From an uncultured Muribaculum sp. (lineage in GTDB: Bacteria; Bacteroidota; Bacteroidia; Bacteroidales; Muribaculaceae), in contig CAJTSJ010000010.1 in the NCBI GenBank assembly GCA_910578785.1, positions 18,398-82,397 of the forward strand: a stretch of DNA of 64,000 nucleotides, given 5' to 3'. How positions within the stretch are numbered: the stretch's first letter is position 1; each line of letters opens with the position of its first letter. The notes under the pieces were generated by a model. That model had not been told where the DNA came from and did not search any database. It was given only the letters and a program-made list of their open reading frames with translations. A program made the position numbers and the translations under genes. Shown here piece after piece: positions 8,285-16,449 of the stretch.

Positions 8285-9298
8285 ATGGTTTTAAGTTTAA
8301 ATCACATGGTCATGCTGCACGATGTAATATTTTTCTTGTTGGGACTCGGACTGGTCATTGCCGGGGGCAATTACGTGACCGACGGAGCCTCGGCCATTGC
8401 CAGATATTTTAAGCTGTCAAGCCTGCTCATAGGCGTCACAGTGGTTGCGTTCGGCTCATCGATGCCTGACCTTGTAGTATGCCTCAGCTCCACACTAAAG
8501 GGACATTCGGAACTTGCGCTCGGCGACGTCGTAGGCTCGAACATAATCGACATACTCCTTGCCATCGGCGTCATAGCGGCGATTCGACCCATCGCAGTGA
8601 CGGGGCTGACACGCGGATTCGACATGCCCATGCTTGCTCTGTCGTCCCTTGCACTGTTTTTCTGCGGTGACGACATATTGCTTGACGGAGCGGCCAGGAA
8701 CATCATTGACCGAACCGACGGATTGATGCTGCTGTCCATTTTCATAATATTCATGGCTCTGAGCATTTATCTTAACATGAACTGCCCCGTAGACCTGAAG
8801 CCACAGCCCGGACAACAGACAAAGCCGTCACCAAAACCCGACAACCGCATACTGCTTCCGATAGCAATGGTGGCCGGCGGTCTGACGGCGCTCGTAGTGG
8901 GCGGTAACTGGTTTGTCGACGGAGCATCGGGCATAGCCGAAAAGGCCGGCATCTCGGAAGGACTTATCGGACTAACCATCGTTAGCCTCGGGGGAGCCGC
9001 CCCTGACATCGTGACATCGGTGATAGCCACATTGAAAAACGAACATGGAATCGCCATCGGAAACATACTCGGGGCGTGCATATTCAATGTATTTTTCATC
9101 CTCGGCACATGTGCCGTCATATCGCCGCTCAATGTAGCCGAAATAAAGCCGATTGACTTCGGCACACTCGCTCTCGCGGGTGTGGCCGTATGGCTAATCA
9201 GAGCTTTCCGTAAACAAATAGGGCGCGGAGCAGGCGTGATGCTTATTCTCGCCTACGCCGCATATCTGACCAAACTGATAATAGATTTTCTGAAATAA
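8285..9298 (+). CDS. Na+/Ca2+ exchanger family antiporter
   Basis: 337 residues with about ten membrane segments in two inverted alpha-repeats. Repeat one has VAFGSSMPDLVVCLSSTLKG with GDVVGSNIIDILLAIG. Repeat two has SLGGAAPDIVTSVIATLKN with GNILGACIFNVFFILG. These match the Ca2+/cation antiporter (CaCA) signature GxS.PEL, but both repeats have Asp where most relatives have the Ca2+-liganding Glu. The ion specificity may therefore differ. Start could be 8285 or the internal ATG at 8306; I kept the longer. Its stop is directly abutted by the stop of the convergent lipoprotein gene. Confidence 0.85.
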   Translation: MVLSLNHMVMLHDVIFFLLGLGLVIAGGNYVTDGASAIARYFKLSSLLIGVTVVAFGSSMPDLVVCLSSTLKGHSELALGDVVGSNIIDILLAIGVIAAIRPIAVTGLTRGFDMPMLALSSLALFFCGDDILLDGAARNIIDRTDGLMLLSIFIIFMALSIYLNMNCPVDLKPQPGQQTKPSPKPDNRILLPIAMVAGGLTALVVGGNWFVDGASGIAEKAGISEGLIGLTIVSLGGAAPDIVTSVIATLKNEHGIAIGNILGACIFNVFFILGTCAVISPLNVAEIKPIDFGTLALAGVAVWLIRAFRKQIGRGAGVMLILAYAAYLTKLIIDFLK

Positions 9299-10681
9299 TC
9301 AGTCCTCAGGCACATAGACGTATGCGCCCAAATCGGATGATGAACCGCGCGGCAGTCCGTAAAAATCCGAAGACGTGTCCGGATCAGTGAGTGCGGGATC
9401 GGCGGCTCCGATTGCAGGCGAATCATCTGACAGACGGTAATCGAACAGATATTCCGAACGCACGGTACGGAACAGAGGATCTGCATTCCAGATACAGCCG
9501 ACAAAGTTGTCATCGTCGCTTCCGTCAGGCTTAAGCAACGTGCGCCGTATGCTGACATCCATTCCCGAAATATCCGACGGGGCAATCTGCGGTCCGATTC
9601 CATAGATTATCGAATTTGACACATCGACGCCGATACCGTCGCCCGACATGTCGAGCATGGCTCCGGTTATGGATGCGAACAGGTAGTTGTTGGCAAACGT
9701 GCAGTGGTTAAACGTGTGCCGGCCGCCGTGAAGCACTACCACGCCCTGCGGAGCATCGGCAAACTCACACCCCGCCGCCCTTACAGGAGCATGGATGGCA
9801 GTCAGCACCGACCGTGCGGAATTGCGAAGCTGACAGTTGACAAGAGTAAGCACCGGCTCGGTCATGTCGACATCCACCGAATCAATCCAGACTCCGAACG
9901 ATGTGTTACGCACCGAGGCATACGACATTCTGTTACTACGGCTCGTGCCGTAGAACACCACTCCTCCCCATTGGTCGGACATAACTTCATAAGGTATCCG
10001 GCCTACTACCTGGCCGAAGCGGTCGCCTACAAGATTGACAGGAGCATCGGCTGTGCCGTCGATTCTCAGCGAACCGCGCACACGCAGCTCGGCACCGGAA
10101 TGAAAATGCAATGAAGCTCCGGCCGGTATGGTAAGCTCGACGCCCTCGGCCACAACCAGACTGTCGAATATCTGATACGGTTTTTCGGAAGAGAGCGTAA
10201 TTGACGACGTGAACACATCGCCACGCAGACGCTCTACATCGCGTCCTACAGCATTGAGCACGACAGTCGAAGTGCGCCCGTTGACCGAAAAGTCAAGCGG
10301 GGCATCAATGTTGACAGGCACCGTCAGGCCGTTTTCGGGCAAAGTAGCTTCGACAAGGACAAAAATTGAATCATTGGCGCGTATCTCGACATTGTCAAAC
10401 GACTTGCCCGACAAGCCGTCGACATTCAGGCGAAATATGCCGGCATCAGCCTCATTGCGAAACGCAATGCGACTTATCACGATACCCTTGTCGTGGCGGT
10501 TAAACACTTTGAACGTATGTGTGGGAGTTCCCTCGGCAGTAAACACCGAGCCTAACCGCAATGTGTCGACAGAATATTCCGGCTGGTCATTGGGATTAGA
10601 AGTGAAGCCGTCCTCAATACATCCGGTAACGGCTACTGAAACAATAAGCGAAATAATCGCGGTATATAGTAATCTGAGCAT
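9299..10681 (-). CDS. Right-handed beta-helix repeat lipoprotein
   Basis: 460 residues. The signal peptide ends with the lipobox AVTGC (Cys21). The N-terminal half is beta-rich (DUF-like Ig folds); from about residue 175 a parallel beta-helix begins: VEGVELTIPAGASLHFHSGA, then GSLRIDGTADAPVNLVGDR, and successive short-strand turns through VSNSIIYGI. Such proteins are typically surface-attached and bind or cleave polysaccharide, but no catalytic residues can be assigned. The C-terminus DFYGLPRG is a segment frequently seen at the end of Bacteroidetes beta-helix proteins. Single gene, convergent with the exchanger. Confidence 0.78.
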   Translation of the reverse strand: MLRLLYTAIISLIVSVAVTGCIEDGFTSNPNDQPEYSVDTLRLGSVFTAEGTPTHTFKVFNRHDKGIVISRIAFRNEADAGIFRLNVDGLSGKSFDNVEIRANDSIFVLVEATLPENGLTVPVNIDAPLDFSVNGRTSTVVLNAVGRDVERLRGDVFTSSITLSSEKPYQIFDSLVVAEGVELTIPAGASLHFHSGAELRVRGSLRIDGTADAPVNLVGDRFGQVVGRIPYEVMSDQWGGVVFYGTSRSNRMSYASVRNTSFGVWIDSVDVDMTEPVLTLVNCQLRNSARSVLTAIHAPVRAAGCEFADAPQGVVVLHGGRHTFNHCTFANNYLFASITGAMLDMSGDGIGVDVSNSIIYGIGPQIAPSDISGMDVSIRRTLLKPDGSDDDNFVGCIWNADPLFRTVRSEYLFDYRLSDDSPAIGAADPALTDPDTSSDFYGLPRGSSSDLGAYVYVPED

Positions 10682-10744
10682 ACAAAAAGAGCGTGTTGTC
10701 AGTATGTTAACGTAACCACACGCCCATTTATTGCACCTCAGCCC

Positions 10745-10981
10745 CTACTCTTCGGCATACGACCTGACGGTAGGGCTTTCGACATCAACGCCGAATTCCT
10801 TTGCTTTGGCAAGTATAGCCTTGGCAAGCCTGGGCTTCAAGTTTTCGGGACAATAACGGAAATATGCCTCGGCAGCACGTACATGCGCCGCGTCAGGCAT
10901 TGGATATTCCCGTCGTTCAGGAAGTCCGAATACACTGTCGGGCAATTCCTTTCGGTCTTCACAAGATATTCTGTCGTTCAT
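10745..10981 (-). CDS. Small hypothetical protein (78 aa)
   Basis: 78 residues, soluble and charged. The central part SVFGLPERREYPMPDAAHV followed by RAAEAYFRYC and AKAILAKAKEFGVDVESP recalls a short domain that also occurs inside phage-related and uncharacterised proteins (possibly DUF6582). I recognise the pattern but cannot give a function. It is flanked by the beta-helix lipoprotein and the HAD phosphatase, all on the minus strand; the gaps of 63 and 77 bp do not clearly indicate an operon. Confidence 0.6.
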   Translation of the reverse strand: MNDRISCEDRKELPDSVFGLPERREYPMPDAAHVRAAEAYFRYCPENLKPRLAKAILAKAKEFGVDVESPTVRSYAEE

Positions 10982-11058
10982 AACATCTATGGTTTTTATT
11001 CAATCATTCTTAGTTACGAACAACCATGCCTGCGACAGTGTTCGCCAAACCGACTGCC

Positions 11059-11682
11059 TCAACGCGACGCATCCAGATAGGCCTTAAGCTCTTCGGCCCA
11101 ATCCTCGTTCTGCCTGACATGCAGCCCTTTGATGCCAAGAGCCTCGGCCGCCTGAACATTCCTGATGCTGTCATCAATAAAAAGCGACTCCTCAGCCACG
11201 AGATTGTCGCGTTCAAGGGCTATCCGGAAGAATTCTGCGTCGGGTTTATACGCGCCCATCTCATAACTGCAGAACTGCGAATCAAAATAATGCGAAATGG
11301 GATATCCGTCGGCACTAAACCGCGTACTGCGGGTGAACGACATTATGAACGGATTGGTATTGCTCAACAAGCAGACATGATAATTCTTGCGTAACTCCAG
11401 CAGAAAGCGCAACCTGTCGACCGGCACATCCTTTATGAATCCGAGCCAGCAATACAAAGCCTCGTCCTTAGTCACATGGCGTCCGGTAGCCACAGCCATC
11501 CTGCGACAAAATTCATCAGCATCGATAACGCCGGTCTCCACATCCAGAAAGAAATCCTTCTGTCCATGCTCGCCCATATAATAATCGGTGTCTATTCCGG
11601 CCTCGCGAAAACGCCTGAAAGCCTCCGGCGTGTTCTGGCGGAACACCACACCTCCCATATCAAAAAACAAATTCTTAATCAT
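11059..11682 (-). CDS. HAD-superfamily phosphatase (subfamily IA)
   Basis: 207 residues. Motif I is FFDMGGVVF (nucleophile Asp), motif II LLSNTNPF, motif III lysine in GAYKPDAEFF and motif IV LFIDDS. The helical cap domain lies between residues ~15 and 90. Relatives (YihX-like) dephosphorylate sugar phosphates or nucleotides; the substrate here is unknown. Motif I has Gly at the usual second-Asp position, which is normal for the DxGGV group. Confidence 0.88.
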   Translation of the reverse strand: MIKNLFFDMGGVVFRQNTPEAFRRFREAGIDTDYYMGEHGQKDFFLDVETGVIDADEFCRRMAVATGRHVTKDEALYCWLGFIKDVPVDRLRFLLELRKNYHVCLLSNTNPFIMSFTRSTRFSADGYPISHYFDSQFCSYEMGAYKPDAEFFRIALERDNLVAEESLFIDDSIRNVQAAEALGIKGLHVRQNEDWAEELKAYLDASR

Positions 11683-11771
11683 CCGGTAACACAGTTAATA
11701 AATCTTCCACAAATTTAATAAATTCCTGATTTTAATAAGAGTCTGTTCCCCAATATTATACGATTTTTCAT

Positions 11772-11779
11772 TACCTTTG
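11772..11779 (+). promoter_or_regulatory. -7 element for the GNAT-like gene
   Basis: TACCTTTG at 11772-11779 matches TAnnTTTG. A weak -33 candidate (CTGTTC near 11742-11747) is at roughly the right distance. It supports transcription starting near 11784 and use of the ATG at 11843. Confidence 0.45.
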
Positions 11780-11842
11780 TGCATTAATCGGTTGCCTGCC
11801 ATGCATGACCGACGATGCTTTTATGTAAAAAATCATGGTGTT

Positions 11843-12766
11843 ATGAACGTCACAGAGATTTCTGCAAAGGAGTATGCCGAACTGTTTCCGAATCCGCCGC
11901 ACGTGTTCAATTCCGTGGCGTTTACGGAACTGAACCGGCATAAATGCGACGCTGTGCATTATCTCATATTTTCCGACACCAAACTGCGGGGAGGACTGAT
12001 TGTCGGACAGCGCGGCGACTGCTTTTCAGCTCCGTTCTCCGCCCCTTACGGAGGATTCACGCTCACCAGACGACAGCCAGTCGAAACTTTCGACGCCATG
12101 ACGTCGGCGCTTAAGGAGCATTTTGGTCAGGAAAAACGTATCGTCGTGACGTTGCCTCCGTTGTGGCACGACCCGGACTCCCTGTCAAAAAGCGTAAGCG
12201 CGATGTCGCGGACAGAAGGAGCCAAATGCCTGATTGACCTCTCATACCACCTCGACCTCATACCCGGCTCCGGGATGTCGGCAGATTCGATGTCTGTGAC
12301 CGGCCGACAGAATCTGCGCCGTTCGCTCAATGCGCCGTTTGAGTTCATCCATACCGACGGAAGCCCCCATGCCATCGAGGAAGCCTACGGCACAATCTGT
12401 AGAAACCACGAAGAAAACGGCTACCCGCTCCGCATGTCGCTCGACGACGTGGAAGCTACCGCCAAAGTGGTTCCAGCCGACTTTTTTCTGCTCCGGCTGA
12501 ACGGAGCGACAGTCGCCGCCGCACAGGTCTACACTGTAGCACCGGGGGTGGCTCAACTGATAAATTGGGGCGACATCCGCGAAGCATCGCGCCTATGTCC
12601 CATGAACCGTATGGCCTACGAACTGGCGGCACACTACTCGCGGCGCGGAATCAAGACATTCGATCTCGGCCCTGCTACCGAAGACGGCATTCCCAACGAA
12701 GGCTTATGCCGTTTCAAAGAAAGCTTAGGCTGCATTCCTTCGCTAAAATACCGCTTTACAATATAG
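11843..12766 (+). CDS. GNAT/FemAB-like acyltransferase
   Basis: 307 residues from the ATG at 11843; an upstream in-frame start at 11777 would place the start inside the promoter. The C-terminal two thirds has the GNAT_6/FemAB-like arrangement: RQNLRRSLNAPFEF, IEEAYGTICRNHEENGYPLR, FFLLRLNGATVAAAQVYTV, and the final FDLGPATEDGIPNEGLCRFK. This class transfers acyl or aminoacyl groups in peptidoglycan, capsule or exopolysaccharide synthesis. The glycosyltransferase/radical SAM block just downstream on the other strand fits a cell-surface glycan role, by inference. Catalytic details are not assignable. Confidence 0.7.
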   Translation: MNVTEISAKEYAELFPNPPHVFNSVAFTELNRHKCDAVHYLIFSDTKLRGGLIVGQRGDCFSAPFSAPYGGFTLTRRQPVETFDAMTSALKEHFGQEKRIVVTLPPLWHDPDSLSKSVSAMSRTEGAKCLIDLSYHLDLIPGSGMSADSMSVTGRQNLRRSLNAPFEFIHTDGSPHAIEEAYGTICRNHEENGYPLRMSLDDVEATAKVVPADFFLLRLNGATVAAAQVYTVAPGVAQLINWGDIREASRLCPMNRMAYELAAHYSRRGIKTFDLGPATEDGIPNEGLCRFKESLGCIPSLKYRFTI

Positions 12767-12774
12767 GGTGCAGA

Positions 12775-12942
12775 AATCCTTATCACAAAATTGAAATTAA
12801 AGGCAACACCATATATGTCAGCCTTAAAAGCGAAATGGTCACGCCGAAGCAATGCCCATTGCATTTCGCAATCAAAGGCGACAACGACAAACACCGAGAT
12901 TTATTCTGGCTCATACCGGAATCTTCAGTACTACATGAATAA
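12775..12942 (+). pseudogene. Possible remnant of a protein-coding gene
   Basis: In the gap after the GNAT-like gene, one frame reads a protein-like stretch of about 55 residues (NPYHKIEIKGNTIYVSLKS, later HFAIKGDNDKHRDLFWLIPE) ending at TAA 12940-12942. It has no start codon of its own, because the frame upstream runs out of phase through the GNAT-like gene. Base composition is more A/T-rich than the neighbours. It could be the 3' end of a decayed gene or chance. Confidence 0.3.
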
Positions 12943-12952
12943 GACCGTACGG

Positions 12953-14059
12953 TCAACGTATTGACAGGTACAGGTCGGCTGTCCGGCGCGCAATATTGTC
13001 CCAGTCGTAAGCCGACAGGTCATAAGCGCGCCTACAAGGTTCAGCTTCGTCAGCCTTATCCTTCAGTTTGCGGGTCAGAGTCTCGGATATGGCATCAGGA
13101 CTCCCTACAGGAAAGAAATCTTCCTTGGCAAGTATGTCAAGCCGGTTGGCGGGTATGTCGCTGACGGCCACGTCAAGTCCGTAGCTCATGGCCTCAAGGA
13201 GCGCAATCGGCAGTCCTTCATGATAGGAGGGCATGGCAAACAGAGCGGCATTTGCAAGCACCTGACCAAGCTTTTCGCCACGGATAAATCCGGTCATGAC
13301 CACACCATGCTCCTTTGCCGTGGCCTTAAGACGGCGCGAATAGTCGTCCTCATGGTCGGCATCGCCCGCGATGACAAGCTGATATGCCTCACGAAGCGGC
13401 CAATGTAAGTAAGCCTCTATAAGGTCGTGGAAACCCTTCTCCTCGACAAGCCGGCCCATGGCGAGGATATAACGTCCAGGACGTATGCCCGACTGCTCGA
13501 GGAAGTCCGTCGACCGGAGAATCACGGGACTGTTCACCCCGTTGAATATCAACTCCGTATCTTTACGCCCGTACTTTTCAGACAGTATACCGGCTATCAC
13601 CGTAGAAATGACTATGACGCGGTTGCTGAAACGTGCTCCCATGCGTTCGCCTGTCTTCAAAACCGCTTTGGCCAGTCTGCCCCACTTCTGCCGGTCGTAG
13701 TCCGGCCCATGGTTGGTCCACACCACTTTCATTCCCAGCAGGCGAGCCAACGGAGCAAGCAGAGCCGGTCCTACGGCATGGACATGCACCACGTCCGGAT
13801 TGAGCGCACGAGCCTTAATCACGGCCAAAAATGTATGGACCACAGCTTCAAGGCTCTTCTTTTTAGGCGCATAGACATCTACGAGCTTCACTCCACGGTA
13901 TGTAGCGAGGCGGTTCGTATCGTTCACATAAGGCGTGCGCCGTATGACCGTCACATCATGCCCCATGGCGGCGATGCGCGGATAGAGTTCCTGGCAGTGC
14001 GTCTCGACCCCGCCCTGGATTTCGGGTATGCCACGAGTGCCGATAACTACGATTTTCAT
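12953..14059 (-). CDS. Family 4-type glycosyltransferase (DUF1972 N-terminus)
   Basis: 368 residues from the ATG at 14059, which begins directly with the Rossmann strand MKIVVIGTRGIPEIQGGVE; this GTRG.P...GG.E start is typical of the DUF1972/GT4 group. The C-terminal donor-binding half has GRLVEEKGFHDLIEAYL and PSYHEGLPIALLEAMSYGLD, the E-x7-E motif of retaining GT-B enzymes. It likely adds a sugar (rhamnosyl-type enzymes are in this family) in capsule or O-antigen assembly. It follows the radical SAM gene in the transcription direction with a 35-bp gap. Confidence 0.88.
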   Translation of the reverse strand: MKIVVIGTRGIPEIQGGVETHCQELYPRIAAMGHDVTVIRRTPYVNDTNRLATYRGVKLVDVYAPKKKSLEAVVHTFLAVIKARALNPDVVHVHAVGPALLAPLARLLGMKVVWTNHGPDYDRQKWGRLAKAVLKTGERMGARFSNRVIVISTVIAGILSEKYGRKDTELIFNGVNSPVILRSTDFLEQSGIRPGRYILAMGRLVEEKGFHDLIEAYLHWPLREAYQLVIAGDADHEDDYSRRLKATAKEHGVVMTGFIRGEKLGQVLANAALFAMPSYHEGLPIALLEAMSYGLDVAVSDIPANRLDILAKEDFFPVGSPDAISETLTRKLKDKADEAEPCRRAYDLSAYDWDNIARRTADLYLSIR

Positions 14060-14094
14060 GACGAGAGATATTAGAGGTCGTTGGTACAAAATTC

Positions 14095-15156
14095 TTATTT
14101 GCGATCTGGATTCAGGTCGCCCTGACGCGGATCCTGACCCACGTCATACCACTTCTTGTCAAGGCACGGATCGCCGTGGCGCATCACCCGCAGTTTATTT
14201 TCCACAGCCCAGCGAAGCGGATGCTTGATATATTTGTGCATTACGGGCGAAGCGGTCCCCACCATCCAGCAGTTTTTGGGACAGGTGCGCACCATCTGCC
14301 GCACACGCTCTGCCTGCGGGCCGTTCCATATCGACATGAAGTCCTCCTTATGGATGTTGCCCATCGACTCCTTCCAGAACCGCTCTTCAAGACCGTTGCA
14401 GGGATAGACCTCGCCCCATGGGTCGATAAAGAAGTTGGTCAGGCCGGCCTCGCAAGGAAGCATGCGCCTACCGCCCTCGATATAGTTTATCAGCCCCATA
14501 TTGAAGAATGCGCGGAACCACGATTTCGGGTGATTCTCTTCAAGTTGCCAGCGAATCAGCTGTTCAAAGTCACGGCACACCTCGTCGCGGTTGGTGATGG
14601 CGTTGTCGCTCTTGTGGAAATAGTAGGAATTATGGAAAGCGGCCGTGGCAAATTCCAGGCCAAGCTCACGCGACAGCTTATAAAGCGCAAGCATATCCTT
14701 TGAATTATGGTTCGATACCGTGCATCCGAAGCCTATATCCTTAAGCCCCATACGCTTAAGAGTAAGCAATGTGTTCAGCCCCTTGTCAAATCCGCCCTCG
14801 CGTCCGCGCAGCTCGTCGTTTTTCACGCTCAGACCCTCGATAGAAATGCGGATGCCGATGTCCGGAAACTTCCGGGCAAGCGCTATGACCCTGTCGTCAA
14901 ACCATCCGGACGTTGAGATGACGATGCGCGGCGTATGACGGTAGCACTCCTCCACAATCTCGGCAAGGTCCTCGCGGATAAACGGCTCGCCACCGGTCAG
15001 ATTAATGAATTTAAGTTTTGGAAGCGACCGCAGGTCAGACGCTTTTATCTCCTCGCGCTTGTCGGTGGGATACTGCCAGATGTTGCACATCTTGCATCGC
15101 ATCGGACAGCGGTAGGTCAATATTATAGAGGCATCGGTGGGTAAAGGTATTGCCAT
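14095..15156 (-). CDS. Radical SAM/SPASM protein
   Basis: 353 residues. The [4Fe-4S] cluster motif CPMRCKMC (CxxxCxxC) lies at about residues 18-25, followed by NLTGGEPFIREDL with the SAM-binding GGEP. The C-terminal SPASM-like cysteines appear in LPCEAGLTNFFIDPWGEVYP, then PCNGLEERF, and CPKNCWMVGTAS. The family modifies peptides, sugars or lipids by radical chemistry; the substrate here is not known. Being between two glycosyltransferases suggests a surface-glycan or lipid step. Confidence 0.85.
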   Translation of the reverse strand: MAIPLPTDASIILTYRCPMRCKMCNIWQYPTDKREEIKASDLRSLPKLKFINLTGGEPFIREDLAEIVEECYRHTPRIVISTSGWFDDRVIALARKFPDIGIRISIEGLSVKNDELRGREGGFDKGLNTLLTLKRMGLKDIGFGCTVSNHNSKDMLALYKLSRELGLEFATAAFHNSYYFHKSDNAITNRDEVCRDFEQLIRWQLEENHPKSWFRAFFNMGLINYIEGGRRMLPCEAGLTNFFIDPWGEVYPCNGLEERFWKESMGNIHKEDFMSIWNGPQAERVRQMVRTCPKNCWMVGTASPVMHKYIKHPLRWAVENKLRVMRHGDPCLDKKWYDVGQDPRQGDLNPDRK

Positions 15157-15202
15157 AAATGTGTCTGCTAAATGAGTTCATGTAGTAGAACGTAACAACC
15201 CC

Positions 15203-16420
15203 TTAATATATTTTAAGAAGAGCGCGATAATGTGCGTCGGCGGCGAATCTTTGCCGGGCATCGGCTTGTATGCGGGTGTAGTCGAAGTGTCCGTCGGCAC
15301 CAAGACGGGCCATCTCGCGAATCCGTTCGGCAAGAGTCGGCGCATCGCCCGGCGCGAACAGCCGGCCGTTGTCGGGGTCGATAAGTTCGGGGATTCCGCC
15401 TATGTCGGCACCGAGCACAGGCGTTCCGGCGCACAGCGACTCGATGATGGAAAACGGATTGTTTTCATACCATTCGGAAGGAACCACCGAGAATCTGGCC
15501 TGGCGGAGCAACTCGGCAACGGCGCCCCCGGCAAGCTGCCCGAGAAACGTGATATGCGACGTGTCGGCATAACGCTCTTTCAGTTCGGCGAACAGCGGAC
15601 CGCTTCCTGCCACGAGCAACTTCATCTTTACTCCGGACGCTGCTTTCAGCAACGTCTCAACCCCTTTTTCCGGAGAAAGACGGCCTACATAGCAGTAGTA
15701 GTCGCCACGGTGCTGATAGTCAAGAGCCGGCAACGGGGAGATATTTATAAAATTGCTTATGACGGTAAGTTTCCTGGAATCATAACCGCCCTGCTCCATC
15801 TTACGCGCCATAAACCGGCTCGGACACACGAAAGCGTCGACACTGCGCTGAATCCTCCCGGCATTCCACCTGCGCGCCTCAAGATAGGCCACCGCGCTTG
15901 CGGCAATCGACCCCTTCATACACCTACGCTTCCACACTGCCCGCGAGTCGGCAAAGCACTCCTCGCAAACGGCCCCGTCGCGCAGACAGCTATAGGAGGG
16001 GCATATCAGCTTGTAGTCGTGAAGCGTCCACACCACTTTGGCACCCTGACGCTTTGCCATCTCGGCCAAAACGGGCGACAGATAGCTGTGGATATTGTTG
16101 AGATGCACCACGTCGGGCCGAAAGTCGCGCAACAGACGGGCAAAGCAGTCTCTGACATCGCCGCGACCAAGTACACGGTCCAACGCATGGACTTTCTGTC
16201 CCAGACTACCCTGAAACGATACCTCGCGAGGGAAATATACGCTCCAAGGCGAATCAAGGTTTTCGGGATACTGCATGGCAAACACGGCGACTTCATGGCC
16301 GTGGTCGCGGAGCATCTGCTCCAGATTGAGCGTATATACGCAGTCGCCACCGCGACGGTAGTAGAACTTGTTGACTACCAGCACGCGCTTGGGTTCGGTT
16401 CGGGGCTTGTTGACATACAT
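15203..16420 (-). CDS. Glycosyltransferase family 4
   Basis: 405 residues, GT-B fold. The N-terminus VLVVNKFYYRRGGDCVYTLN contains the acceptor-domain glycine-rich loop, and VVWTLHDYKLICPSYSCLRD is a typical GT4 active-site strand. The donor half has YVGRLSPEKGVETLLKA and SEWYENNPFSIIESLCAGTP, with the E-x7-E pair. It is the first gene in a three-gene minus-strand group (GT4, radical SAM, GT4). Likely works on a cell-surface glycan. Confidence 0.9.
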   Translation of the reverse strand: MYVNKPRTEPKRVLVVNKFYYRRGGDCVYTLNLEQMLRDHGHEVAVFAMQYPENLDSPWSVYFPREVSFQGSLGQKVHALDRVLGRGDVRDCFARLLRDFRPDVVHLNNIHSYLSPVLAEMAKRQGAKVVWTLHDYKLICPSYSCLRDGAVCEECFADSRAVWKRRCMKGSIAASAVAYLEARRWNAGRIQRSVDAFVCPSRFMARKMEQGGYDSRKLTVISNFINISPLPALDYQHRGDYYCYVGRLSPEKGVETLLKAASGVKMKLLVAGSGPLFAELKERYADTSHITFLGQLAGGAVAELLRQARFSVVPSEWYENNPFSIIESLCAGTPVLGADIGGIPELIDPDNGRLFAPGDAPTLAERIREMARLGADGHFDYTRIQADARQRFAADAHYRALLKIY

Positions 16421-16449
16421 TATCAGAGGCCGTTTTTAACACTTTGGAA

